Shown here piece after piece: positions 53,451 through 64,000 of a stretch of 64,000 bases of DNA. The position numbers and the translations under genes were made by a program. The notes beneath the pieces were generated by a model, which saw only the letters and a list, made by a program, of their open reading frames with translations, searched no databases and was not told the origin of the DNA. This DNA is from Streptomyces griseiscabiei (GTDB lineage Bacteria; Actinomycetota; Actinomycetes; Streptomycetales; Streptomycetaceae): the NCBI RefSeq assembly GCF_020010925.1, contig NZ_JAGJBZ010000001.1, forward strand, positions 2,643,501-2,707,500, written 5' to 3'. Numbering within the stretch: position 1 is the first letter of the stretch; every line of letters starts with the position of its first letter.

Positions 53451-54212
53451 TCAGCGGAGCCGCACACCCAGGGCGCTCTGCACGAGAGCGGCATGCAGCT
53501 TGACCGTGAGCCCCGCCAGCTCCCTCGTCCGGTCCTCCGCATGCGCTCTGGTCTGCGGGTTACGGTGCAGCCGCAGGGGCGCCACGACCTGGTCGACCAG
53601 CCCGGCCTCCCGGTCCGCGGCGGCCCTCATCACCCGCAGATGCCGGGGCTCGATACCGAACCGCCCCAGTTCCACCACAAGCGTGGCGACGGTGAGGGAT
53701 TCGGCGTCGTACGAACCGTCCGGCAGCGGGGCCACCAGCCCGTACGACTCCCACTCGGCCAGCTGCTCCTCGTCGATCCCGGCGCCGGCCACCAGCTCGC
53801 CGCGCCCGATCCGGGCTGCCGTGGCCTCCTCGGGCGCCCCGAAGCCGAACAGCTCGCTCAGGCGCTCTCCGTCACCGACGTCACGCTGGCGCCCCACGGA
53901 CGGCAGCCGTACGTCCTCACCGCGCTCCAGGGCCTCCAGATACTCGCGGATGACCTTGAGCGGCAGATAGTGGTCCCTCTGCATCCTGAGGACGTGTCCG
54001 AGCCGCTCGACGTCCCCGGCGCTGAACTTGCGATACCCCGAGGGGGTCCGCTGCGGCTCGATGAGCCCCTCCGACTCCAGGAAACGGATCTTGGAGATGG
54101 TTACCTCGGGGATCTCCTCGCGCAGTGCGTTCAGCACCGTGCCGATGCTCATCAGGCCACTGTCCGCGGCGGCGGTGCCGTGGTCGGCACCACCGCTCGT
54201 TGTTCGAAGCAT
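53451..54212 (-). CDS. ftsR: MerR family regulator, FtsR type
   Basis: The 253-residue protein has the HTH SIGTVLNALREEIPEVTISK, then IRFLESEGLIEPQRTPSGYR, a coiled dimer region (VIREYLEALERGEDV) and a C-terminal domain typical of Rv1828/FtsR (EWESYGLVAPLPDGSYDAES, LRVMRAAADREAGLVDQVVA). In Corynebacterium FtsR activates ftsZ; a division role is likely here by homology. ATG 54210-54212 starts it. It follows the GarA-like gene after 42 bases that include a hairpin. Confidence 0.88.
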   Translation of the reverse strand: MLRTTSGGADHGTAAADSGLMSIGTVLNALREEIPEVTISKIRFLESEGLIEPQRTPSGYRKFSAGDVERLGHVLRMQRDHYLPLKVIREYLEALERGEDVRLPSVGRQRDVGDGERLSELFGFGAPEEATAARIGRGELVAGAGIDEEQLAEWESYGLVAPLPDGSYDAESLTVATLVVELGRFGIEPRHLRVMRAAADREAGLVDQVVAPLRLHRNPQTRAHAEDRTRELAGLTVKLHAALVQSALGVRLR

Positions 54213-54228
54213 GGACCTTCCCTGGGGT

Positions 54229-54252
54229 CTCCCCCGGACCGGGTCCGGGGAG
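54229..54252. terminator. Hairpin between FHA and ftsR genes
   Basis: ccccggacc (54232-54240) and ggtccgggg (54242-54250) form a perfect dyad with one central base in the 42-base gap. It belongs to the same G-rich repeat type and may attenuate read-through inside this minus-strand operon. Confidence 0.5.
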
Positions 54253-54254
54253 GG

Positions 54255-55097
54255 TCAGTAGCCCCGCTGGCTCGCGTAGAAGACCAGCCGGTACTTGCCG
54301 ATCTGCACCTCGTCGCCGTTGTGCAGGGCGACCTGGTCGATCCGCTCGCGGTTGACGTAGGTGCCGTTCAGGCTGCCCACGTCGGCGACCGTGAACGAAC
54401 CGTCCTGGCCTCGGCGGAACTCCACATGGCGACGCGACACCGTCACGTCGTCCAGGAAGATGTCGCTCTGCGGGTGACGGCCCGCCGTGGTCAGATCACT
54501 GTCCAGCAGGAAGCGGCTGCCCGCGTTCGGCCCGCGGCGCACGACCAGGAGCGCCGAGCCGAGCGGGAGCGCGTCCACGGCGGCCTGGGCCTCCGGGGAG
54601 AGCGCCGGCAGCTGGGTCTGGCCGGTGACCTCGGAGTCATAGGCCTCGAGGCCGGAGATGGAGATCGTCGAGGTCGTCTCGGAGGGCCGCTCGGGGGTCG
54701 CGCCGGCCCGCAGCGGGGCACCGCAGTTCGAGCAGAAGCGGCTGTTCTCCGCGTTCCGGTTACCGCACCTCGTACACACCAGGGCCGACATCGACGGATC
54801 CTCCTGCCGCGGCTGCCCCGCCGGGGCATGGGACGCATACGGGTCTGAAGTAAACCCTCCACCCGTACCTGAGGTTGACGGTTCCCCGAAACCTATGCGG
54901 CCCGACTGGGCAGGGTCAACAGACGGCGCGCCCTGACCTCCGGAAATGTCACCTCCCGGACCAGCGACCTGGTCCCGGAACATGGGGCGCTCACCGCCCT
55001 GGCCCTCCGCTTCCGAAGGCTGCGCGCGATGACGGGAGGTCGCGTTGTCGCTGCCCTCTCGCGCGCTCTTGCCGAACAACTTCGCAAACAACTTCAC
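54255..55097 (-). CDS. FHA domain protein, GarA/OdhI-like, with zinc ribbon
   Basis: The 280-residue protein has a polar N-terminus (KLFAKLFGKSAREGSDNATS). A zinc ribbon (C108, C111, C122, C125; CTRCGNRNAENSRFCSNCG) is followed by an ETTS motif at 140-143 (SETTSTISISGLEAYDSEVT), equal to the GarA phosphorylation site of PknB/PknG. The FHA domain covers ~190-270 (TTAGRHPQSDIFLDDVTVSR, then RHVEFRRGQDGSFTVADVGS). GarA/OdhI inhibits 2-oxoglutarate dehydrogenase and activates glutamate synthesis. GTG 55097 fits the long family form, but an internal ATG (54791) has AGGAGG eight bases upstream. Confidence 0.92.
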   Translation of the reverse strand: MKLFAKLFGKSAREGSDNATSRHRAQPSEAEGQGGERPMFRDQVAGPGGDISGGQGAPSVDPAQSGRIGFGEPSTSGTGGGFTSDPYASHAPAGQPRQEDPSMSALVCTRCGNRNAENSRFCSNCGAPLRAGATPERPSETTSTISISGLEAYDSEVTGQTQLPALSPEAQAAVDALPLGSALLVVRRGPNAGSRFLLDSDLTTAGRHPQSDIFLDDVTVSRRHVEFRRGQDGSFTVADVGSLNGTYVNRERIDQVALHNGDEVQIGKYRLVFYASQRGY

Positions 55098-55287
55098 GGG
55101 CGATTCCCCTTGACCGAAACAGACCCGCCCGTGGGGCAGGACGAACCCTGACTGAACACACCGGCCGAGCCGGACAACCTCACAACGTCCGTATCCACCA
55201 GACAGTTTCCACCACGCACCACCCATTCGGTGCGCCGACCCCCCGCAACCTCATGCCCTCGCCGGACGGGCCCCATGCACCTGCGGT

Positions 55288-56172
55288 TCACTGGGAGGAC
55301 GACCGAGCGTAGTCAGGCTGCTTCGCCGCTCGCAAGGCGTCCACGACGATCTTGTCCGCCCGCCGCACGGTCACGGTGGCCTGCTCCTTCTCCAGTGTCT
55401 GCACCACGCCTCCGGGAATGTTCAGTGCGGGTTCGAGGTCCTGCGGGTTGCCGATGACCTTGAAACGAAACGGCTGGGTGATCTTGTTCCCGTCGACCTT
55501 GATTCCCTCACCGGAATCGGTCAGATAGGTACTCGCCACGACCCGGACGCCGTTCACCTGGATCGCCTCCGCGCCGGCCGCGCGCAGCTCCTGGATCGCG
55601 TCGAGCAGCATGTCCGCCTCGACCGTCCCCTTCGTGTCGTCGATCGTCACTGTGATGCCGGGCCCCTGCGCCGCCACCGTGCCCGCCAGAATGCCGAGTT
55701 GCCGTTCCTTCTCGACCGTCTGCTTGCGTGCCTCCTCGGCCTGGTCCGAGCTGTTCTCCAACTCGGTGCGCTGGTCCTCGAGACCCTGCTTCTCCTCCTC
55801 CAGACGCTGCGTACGGTCATCCAGTTCATCGAGGATGCGTACGAGATCCTCCTGACGTGCTCCGCGCAGGGCGCTGTCGTCGTTGTTGGACGCCACCTGG
55901 ATGGCCAGCCCGAAGCCGAGGCCGAACAGCAGGAGGGCCACGATGAGTTGGGCCCGGGTGAAGCGCGGCGGCCACAGCCCCTGGGCCAGCCGCTGCCGCC
56001 CGGTCACCTTGCTCTGCTCGCCGGAAGGGGCCTCACCGGGCTCCTCTGCGGCCGTGGAGGGCACCTCCTGGGGAAGTTCCCGGCGCAGCCGGGTCGTCGG
56101 GGAGTCGTCCTCTCCCCCGCCCGGCGCCGGCTTCGGCCTCGGCGTCTCGTCGCGCTCGTTCATCGGCCTCAC
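55288..56172 (-). CDS. DUF881 family protein (Rv1825-like)
   Basis: The 294-residue membrane-anchored protein has a disordered acidic N-terminus and one transmembrane helix at ~75-93 (QLIVALLLFGLGFGLAIQVA). A coiled coil follows at ~105-160 (ILDELDDRTQRLEEEKQGLE), then the DUF881 domain (GITVTIDDTKGTVEADMLLD, GAEAIQVNGVRVVASTYLTD). GTG 56172 overlaps the stop of the small basic protein gene by four bases; ATG 56163 is an alternative. Its location beside division regulators suggests a divisome or envelope role. Confidence 0.93.
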   Translation of the reverse strand: MRPMNERDETPRPKPAPGGGEDDSPTTRLRRELPQEVPSTAAEEPGEAPSGEQSKVTGRQRLAQGLWPPRFTRAQLIVALLLFGLGFGLAIQVASNNDDSALRGARQEDLVRILDELDDRTQRLEEEKQGLEDQRTELENSSDQAEEARKQTVEKERQLGILAGTVAAQGPGITVTIDDTKGTVEADMLLDAIQELRAAGAEAIQVNGVRVVASTYLTDSGEGIKVDGNKITQPFRFKVIGNPQDLEPALNIPGGVVQTLEKEQATVTVRRADKIVVDALRAAKQPDYARSSSQ

Positions 56173-56501
56173 GCCCGGAACACGTGCCGGCGGATCGCCG
56201 CGGCGTTGGAGAAGATACGGATTCCGAGGACGACCACGACGCCCGTGGACAGCTGCGCGCCGACGCCCAACTTGTCGCCCAGGAAGACGATCAGGGCGGC
56301 CACGACCACGTTCGACAGGAACGAGACCACGAAGACCTTGTCGTCGAAGATGCCGTCCAGCATCGCGCGCAGACCGCCGAAGACGGCGTCGAGCGCCGCG
56401 ACCACGGCGATGGGGAGATACGGCTCGACGACCGCCGGTACCTCGGGCCGGACCAACAGTCCGGCCACGACTCCGAGGACGAGGCCCAGTACGGCGATCA
56501 C
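56169..56501 (-). CDS. Small basic family protein (DUF1290)
   Basis: The 110-residue membrane protein with about three helices (MIAVLGLVLGVVAGLLVRPE, YLPIAVVAALDAVFGGLRAM, VSFLSNVVVAALIVFLGDKL) is the standard Sbp protein always located between two DUF881 genes in actinobacteria and firmicutes. It overlaps both neighbours by four bases, indicating strict co-translation. Confidence 0.94.
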   Translation of the reverse strand: MIAVLGLVLGVVAGLLVRPEVPAVVEPYLPIAVVAALDAVFGGLRAMLDGIFDDKVFVVSFLSNVVVAALIVFLGDKLGVGAQLSTGVVVVLGIRIFSNAAAIRRHVFRA

Positions 56502-57403
56502 GATGTGCCCTTCTCTGTGCTGGGTTCTGCTGTTCGTACGATCACGCTCGGCGCGGCCGGCACCTTGATGTCGTCCTCGACGGAGATGGTCGCCCGGATG
56601 TCGAAGTTCTCGTGGAGGGCGTGCAGATACAGCCCGTCGGGGCTGTTCTGGAACCTGGTGCTCAGCCGCTGCCCGTCCCCCACCGCGAGGACCGTGTAAG
56701 GCGGCGCCAGTGGCTTGTTGTCGACCAGTATCGCGTCACCGGCGGCCCTGATCGCCGACAGCGCGGTGAGCCGCTGTCCGTTGATCGAGACGGCCTCGGC
56801 GCCCGACGCCCACAGTCCGTTGACGACGCGCTGCATGTCCCGGTCGCGTACTCGGCCGGTGTCCGAGAACCCGGACGTCTCCCGCGGGTCGCCGTCACCG
56901 CCCTGGGCGGCGTCCTTCGAGTCGTTGACGACGAGCCGGACCCCGGGGCCGTGCACCTCGACGGCGCCCGACAGGATGCTCACCAGGTCGTGCCCGTCGC
57001 TGCCGCCGTCGTCCTTGAGGGCCTTGCGCTGGCGGGCGCTCACGTCGTCGCGGAGCGCGTCCACGGAGTCCTCCAGCTCGTCCGCGGTCGTCGTCTCGCG
57101 CTGGATGCGGTCGATGAGCTCCTCGCGCTCCTTGGCGACCACGGGAGCGCTTATCCGCGCCTGCGCCGCGCCCACCGTCACCACCAGCGCGGCGAGCACC
57201 AGACCGACCGCGAGCCCCAGCTTGGCCCGTACCGTCTTCGGCAGGCCCTCGGTGCCCGCGGCCTTCCTGCGGGCGGCGGCCTCGGCGTATCCGTCGTCGA
57301 GGCTGTGATCCATGACGTTGGTGAGCAGCGACATGGAGGCATCCGGACGCGACGGGCGCGTGGGTGTGCTCCGAACGGGGGGCTGCTGCGGCATGCCGCA
57401 CAT
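56498..57403 (-). CDS. DUF881 family protein (Rv1823-like)
   Basis: The 301-residue protein has an N-terminal cytoplasmic part, one helix at ~64-82 (LGLAVGLVLAALVVTVGAAQ), a coiled coil (VVAKEREELIDRIQRETTTA) and a DUF881 domain (GPGVRLVVNDSKDAAQGGDG, GAEAVSINGQRLTALSAIRA). It is the second member of the DUF881-Sbp-DUF881 unit. The start is uncertain among Met codons at 57403 and 57394. Confidence 0.93.
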   Translation of the reverse strand: MCGMPQQPPVRSTPTRPSRPDASMSLLTNVMDHSLDDGYAEAAARRKAAGTEGLPKTVRAKLGLAVGLVLAALVVTVGAAQARISAPVVAKEREELIDRIQRETTTADELEDSVDALRDDVSARQRKALKDDGGSDGHDLVSILSGAVEVHGPGVRLVVNDSKDAAQGGDGDPRETSGFSDTGRVRDRDMQRVVNGLWASGAEAVSINGQRLTALSAIRAAGDAILVDNKPLAPPYTVLAVGDGQRLSTRFQNSPDGLYLHALHENFDIRATISVEDDIKVPAAPSVIVRTAEPSTEKGTS

Positions 57404-57501
57404 CGTCGCACGTCGCGGCCCCTACCTCCGAACGGCCCCACCCGCGTGCCGGACAGGCCCCGTTGGGGGCACTTGTCCGGCACGCGCGCGTGCGAGACGG
57501 C

Positions 57502-59997
57502 TCAGCGGCCGGCGCTGTCCACGACGGCCGCCCACTCGTCGAGCAGGGCCTGTGCGGAGGCGTCGTCGGGCCCCTCGGCCCACAGATGCGTGACGGCCTC
57601 GGCCGGGTCCGGCAGAACCATCACCCACCGCCCGTCGGTCTCCACGACCCGCACACCGTCGGTGGTGTCGACGAACCGGTCCCCGGCCGCCTCCACGACC
57701 CGGCGCATCACCAGGCCCTTGACGGCCCAGGGCGTGGCGAGGTCGCGCTTGAGGACGTGCGCCCGCGGAATCCGCGCGTCGATCTGGCTCAGCGTGAGCT
57801 GCGTCCGCGCCACCAGCCCGATGAGCCGTACGAAGGCGGCCGTCCCGTCGAAGACGCTGCTGAACTCGGGCACGATGAACCCGCCGCGCCCGTCGCCACC
57901 GAAGATCGTCGTCTCGTCCCCGCCGACCCGGGTGAGGTCGTCCGGCGAGGTGGTCGTCCACTCGACCTGCGTGCCGTGGTACGCCGCGACCTGCTCGCCG
58001 ATCCTCGTCGTGGTCACCGGCAGCGCCACCCGCCCGCTCCGGCGCTCGGCGGCCACCAGGTCGAGCATGACCAGCAGGGCCCGGTCGTCCTCGACGATCC
58101 GCCCCTTCTCGTCGACGAGCGACAGCCGCTCACCGACGGGGTCGAACCGCACACCGAACGCGGCCCGCGAGGACGCCACGATCTCGCCCAGGCGCACCAG
58201 CCCCGACCGCCGCATGTCGCCGGTCTCCGTCGGCCTGGACTCGTCGAGGCCCGGGTTGATCGTCAGCGAGTCGACGCCCAGCTTGCCGAGCAGACTCGGC
58301 AGCACGAGGCCGGCGCTGCCGTTGGACGCGTCCACGACGACCTTGAGCCCGGACTCGGTGATCCCGGTCGTGTCGACGTTCCGCAGCAACGACCCGGTGT
58401 ACGAGTCGAACACACTGGCCGGGAAGTGCAGGTCCCCGATCTCACCCGGGAACGCGCGCCGGTACTCCTGCCGCGCGAACACCCGGTCGAGCTTTCGCTG
58501 ACTGGCCTGCGACAGGTCCGCGCCCTGTCCGTCGAAGAACATGATGTCGACGGAGTCCGGCACCCCTGGCGTCGTCCGGAGCATGATCCCGCCGGCACTG
58601 CCCCGCGCGGTCTGCTGCCGCGCCACGGGCAGCGGTACGTTCTCCAGGTCCCGTACGTCGATGGCGCTGGCCTGCAGTGCCGAGATGACCGCCCGCTTCA
58701 GCGCACGCGCGCCTCGGGAGTGGTCACGGGCGGTGGTGACCGTGGAGCCCTTCTTGAGGGTCGTGGCATACGCCCCCGCGAGTCTCACGGCCAGCTCGGG
58801 GGTGATCTCCACGTTCAGAATGCCGGAGACGCCACGGGCGCCGAACAGATGCGCCTGTCCTCGCGATTCCCAGATCACCGAGGTGTTGACGAAGGCTCCG
58901 GCCTCGATCGTCTTGAAGGGATAGACGCGCACATTCCCCTGGATGATCGATTCTTCGCCGACGAGGCACTCATCGCCGATCACGGCGCCGTCCTCGATCC
59001 GTGCCGCCCGCATGATGTCGGTGTTCTTGCCGACGACGCATCCGCGCAGATTGCTGTGCTGCCCGATGTAGACGTTGTCGTGGACCACGGCCTTGTGCAG
59101 GAAGGCACCGCTCTTCACGACGACGTTCGAGCCCACGACGGTGTGTTCACGGATTTCGGCGCCGGCCTCGACCTTGGCGTAGTCCCCGACGTAGAGGGGC
59201 CCTCGAAGAACGGCGTCGGGGTGCACCTCCGCGCCTTCGGCGATCCACACTCCGGGCGAGAGCTCGAACCCGTCGATCTCGACGTCGACCTTGCCCTCCA
59301 GCACGTCGGCCTGAGCCTTGACATAGCTCTCGTGCGTGCCGACGTCCTCCCAGTAGCCCTCGGCGACATAGCCGTAGACCGGCTTGCCCTCCTTCATCAG
59401 CTGCGGGAAGACATCACCGGACCAGTCGACGGGAACGTCGGCCTCGACATAGTCGAAGACCTCGGGCTCCATCACATAGATGCCCGTGTTCACGGTGTCC
59501 GAGAAGACCTGCCCCCAGGTCGGCTTCTCCAGGAAGCGCTCGACCTTGCCTTCCTCGTCCACGATCGTGATTCCGAATTCCAGAGGATTCGGCACCCGGG
59601 TCAGACAGACGGTGACCAGCGCACCCTTTTCCTTGTGGAAATTGATGAGTTCGGTGAGGTCGAAGTCCGTGAGGGCATCGCCGGAGATGACAAGGAACGC
59701 ATCGTCCTTCAGCGCCTCTTCGGCGTTCTTGACGCTCCCGGCGGTACCGAGTGGCTTCTCCTCGTTGGCATAGGTGAGCTCCATCCCGAGCTCCTCGCCA
59801 TCACCGAAGTAGTTCTTGACGAGCGATGCCAGGAACTGGACAGTAACGACGGTCTCGTTGAGCCCATGCCTTTTGAGCAGCCTCAGTACGTGCTCCATGA
59901 TCGGGCGGTTCGCCACGGGCAGGAGCGGTTTGGGCATGCTCGAGGTCATGGGGCGAAGGCGTGTGCCTTCGCCTCCGGCCATCACGACGGCCTTCAT
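57502..59997 (-). CDS. Mannose-1-phosphate guanylyltransferase with PMM-like C-terminal domain
   Basis: This 831-residue protein has three domains. The nucleotidyltransferase (~1-235) has [20 protein letters not shown] and [15 protein letters not shown] left-handed beta-helix of hexapeptide repeats (~250-375) has [21 protein letters not shown] phosphohexomutase-like domain (~385-830) has [20 protein letters not shown] and [20 protein letters not shown]. In the last the phosphoserine loop reads [14 protein letters not shown], without the TASHNP motif of active mutases. GDP-mannose supplies mannolipids and protein O-mannosylation. ATG 59995-59997 starts it. Confidence 0.94.
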   Translation of the reverse strand: MKAVVMAGGEGTRLRPMTSSMPKPLLPVANRPIMEHVLRLLKRHGLNETVVTVQFLASLVKNYFGDGEELGMELTYANEEKPLGTAGSVKNAEEALKDDAFLVISGDALTDFDLTELINFHKEKGALVTVCLTRVPNPLEFGITIVDEEGKVERFLEKPTWGQVFSDTVNTGIYVMEPEVFDYVEADVPVDWSGDVFPQLMKEGKPVYGYVAEGYWEDVGTHESYVKAQADVLEGKVDVEIDGFELSPGVWIAEGAEVHPDAVLRGPLYVGDYAKVEAGAEIREHTVVGSNVVVKSGAFLHKAVVHDNVYIGQHSNLRGCVVGKNTDIMRAARIEDGAVIGDECLVGEESIIQGNVRVYPFKTIEAGAFVNTSVIWESRGQAHLFGARGVSGILNVEITPELAVRLAGAYATTLKKGSTVTTARDHSRGARALKRAVISALQASAIDVRDLENVPLPVARQQTARGSAGGIMLRTTPGVPDSVDIMFFDGQGADLSQASQRKLDRVFARQEYRRAFPGEIGDLHFPASVFDSYTGSLLRNVDTTGITESGLKVVVDASNGSAGLVLPSLLGKLGVDSLTINPGLDESRPTETGDMRRSGLVRLGEIVASSRAAFGVRFDPVGERLSLVDEKGRIVEDDRALLVMLDLVAAERRSGRVALPVTTTRIGEQVAAYHGTQVEWTTTSPDDLTRVGGDETTIFGGDGRGGFIVPEFSSVFDGTAAFVRLIGLVARTQLTLSQIDARIPRAHVLKRDLATPWAVKGLVMRRVVEAAGDRFVDTTDGVRVVETDGRWVMVLPDPAEAVTHLWAEGPDDASAQALLDEWAAVVDSAGR

Positions 59998-60112
59998 GTC
60001 GGAAGCGTCCTCCTTGAAGAGACGACGGTCTAGCCGACTTCACCCGTCCAGATTGTCCCGCACTTTTCCGACGCGGGCCATCGAGCCACTACGGCCGCCC
60101 GATCGGGCGGGC

Positions 60113-60721
60113 TCAATCGGCCATGGCGTCCGCACTGACGAGTCGGCGGACCTGAACCACGTAGAGGATCCCTGCCCACCAGTACAGCGTTGTACCCCAT
60201 CCGGCGAACGCCCATCCGAAAATAGCAGTCAGTGACGAGATCCATCCGCTTCCGTCACTGAGCAACAGCAACGGGAAGGCGCACATCAGGTTGAAGGTAG
60301 CCGCCTTCCCCAGGAAGTTCACCTGCGGCGGCGGATAGCCGTGCCGTCTGAGGATGCCCACCATCACCAGCAGAACCAGTTCCCGCAAGAGCAGTGCAGC
60401 GGTCAACCACATTGGCAGAATCTCGCGCCAGGTGAGGCCCACGAGAGTCGACAGAATGTACAACCTGTCAGCCGCGGGATCGAGAAGCCGGCCAAGGCTG
60501 CTGATCTGGTTCCAGCGTCGCGCCAGCATGCCGTCCAGATAGTCACTGACGCCGCTGAGAGCGATCACCAGGAAGGCCCAGCCGTCGACCTTGGGGCCGC
60601 CGAACTCGGGCCAGAGAACCAACCACAGGAAGACGGGCACACCAAGGAGCCGCGCCATGCTGAGAATGTTCGGGATGGTGAGGACCCGGTCCGTCTGGAC
60701 CCGGGTCTCCTGTACCTCCAC
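60113..60721 (-). CDS. CDP-alcohol phosphatidyltransferase (PgsA-like)
   Basis: The 202-residue membrane enzyme has the complete signature D-x2-DG-x2-AR-x8-G-x3-D-x3-D (DYLDGMLARRWNQISSLGRL, then LDPAADR). Several helices follow (LWLVLWPEFGG, ALLLRELVLLVMVGILRRHG, FGWAFAGWGTTLYWWAGILY). It transfers a phosphatidyl group from CDP-diacylglycerol to an alcohol acceptor such as glycerol-3-phosphate. GTG 60719-60721 has AGGAGG upstream. It is the gene directly downstream of the rRNA operon; its likely counterpart is Rv1822. Confidence 0.92.
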   Translation of the reverse strand: MEVQETRVQTDRVLTIPNILSMARLLGVPVFLWLVLWPEFGGPKVDGWAFLVIALSGVSDYLDGMLARRWNQISSLGRLLDPAADRLYILSTLVGLTWREILPMWLTAALLLRELVLLVMVGILRRHGYPPPQVNFLGKAATFNLMCAFPLLLLSDGSGWISSLTAIFGWAFAGWGTTLYWWAGILYVVQVRRLVSADAMAD

Positions 60722-60777
60722 CCGGGGGCCTCCTGTGGGAAATGAGCCAACGATGCTCCCTGACCCTACCTCAACGC

Positions 60778-60822
60778 AAAAAAGCTCTGGCTCCTGGGCG
60801 GTGTGCCCAAGAGCCAGAGCTA
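60778..60822 (-). terminator. rRNA operon terminator
   Basis: Stem agctctggctc (60784-60794) / gagccagagct (60812-60822), with the inner tgggc/gccca, is followed on the minus strand by seven T residues (60784-60778). It lies 11 bases after 5S rRNA: a classic intrinsic terminator. Confidence 0.93.
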
Positions 60823-60832
60823 TAAAAGGAGT

Positions 60833-60949
60833 TCGGCGGCGTCCTACTCTCCCACAGGGTCCCCCCTGCAGTACCATCGGCGCTGTAAGGCTTAGCTTCC
60901 GGGTTCGGAATGTAACCGGGCGTTTCCCTCACGCTATGACCACCGAAAC
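60833..60949 (-). rRNA. rrf: 5S ribosomal RNA
   Basis: The minus strand reads gtttcggtggtcatagcgtg, agggaaacgcccggttacat, tccgaacccggaagctaagc, then cgatggtactgcagggggga and ccctgtgggagagtaggacg, the actinomycete 5S sequence. About 117 bases. Ends are estimated to within a few bases. Confidence 0.97.
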
Positions 60950-61044
60950 ACTATGAAACACTCAACCGCACCACCACCCGTGACCAGGGCAATGGGGTTG
61001 TTCGTGGTTTCAGAACCAACACAGTGGACGCGAGCAACTGAGGA

Positions 61045-64000
<2,956 letters not shown>

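Noticed and set aside
57364..60033. 889-codon plus-strand open frame
   Set aside because: Complement of the guanylyltransferase gene; not protein-like.

Overview
The window looks like a Streptomyces chromosome (inference). It is about 70% GC, with many GTG starts, strong third-position GC, densely packed short operons and actinobacterial families. Its right end carries an rRNA operon read on the minus strand. It falls into three zones.

(1) 1-12.7 kb is an accessory, decaying zone. It holds remnants of a meta-cleavage tail operon (acetaldehyde dehydrogenase and 4-hydroxy-2-oxovalerate aldolase), a broken lutB-lutC pair, a fragment that resembles a rhamnosidase C-terminus, an N-terminally truncated HNH protein, a C-terminal scrap of a tyrosine recombinase and the last 41 codons of uppP. 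Intact genes among the debris are an MMPL exporter divergent from a two-component system whose kinase has almost no extracytoplasmic loop (2.5-6.9 kb), and an AAA ATPase fused to a PD-(D/E)XK-like nuclease domain (10.2-11.8 kb).

(2) 12.7-46.6 kb is ordinary arm or core sequence with many single-gene units. It includes a small-ORF/phosphotransferase pair, five SDR oxidoreductases, an expansin-like secreted protein, apolipoprotein N-acyltransferase (lnt), a Gfo/Idh/MocA oxidoreductase, uracil-DNA glycosylase (ung) and a lone peptide-type solute-binding lipoprotein. It also has a HipA-like kinase overlapping a DUF3037 gene, a DsbA-like protein, a collapsed PTS EIIBC gene, a Rieske lipoprotein, and LysR/EamA and MocR/PNPOx divergent pairs. 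PadR/HAD, PhzF, a CPBP protease and a GCS2-type glutamate-cysteine ligase follow. Several intergenic repeats occur, including a 22-bp terminal-inverted-repeat element and a recurrent GC-rich hairpin family. One member of that family lies in frame inside a regulator gene.

(3) 46.7-64 kb is conserved actinobacterial core, almost all on the minus strand. Reading along that strand the order is 23S rRNA, 5S rRNA, terminator, CDP-alcohol phosphatidyltransferase, three-domain mannose-1-phosphate guanylyltransferase, DUF881, small basic protein, DUF881, GarA-like FHA protein, FtsR-type MerR, DUF151 bifunctional nuclease, second MerR, dinB polymerase IV and gcvP, with a plus-strand PRC-barrel gene inserted before gcvP. 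gcvP is preceded by a tandem glycine riboswitch. From memory this order parallels Mycobacterium tuberculosis Rv1822-Rv1832, so it is probably an ancestral cluster linking glycine/2-oxoglutarate metabolism, division control and envelope synthesis.

No CRISPR array, tRNA gene, complete insertion sequence or origin was recognised. No clearly new system is proven. The best candidates for a second look are the AAA-nuclease/HNH locus, the intramembrane-sensing kinase with its MMPL exporter, the HipA-DUF3037 pair, and the repeat that has become coding sequence.
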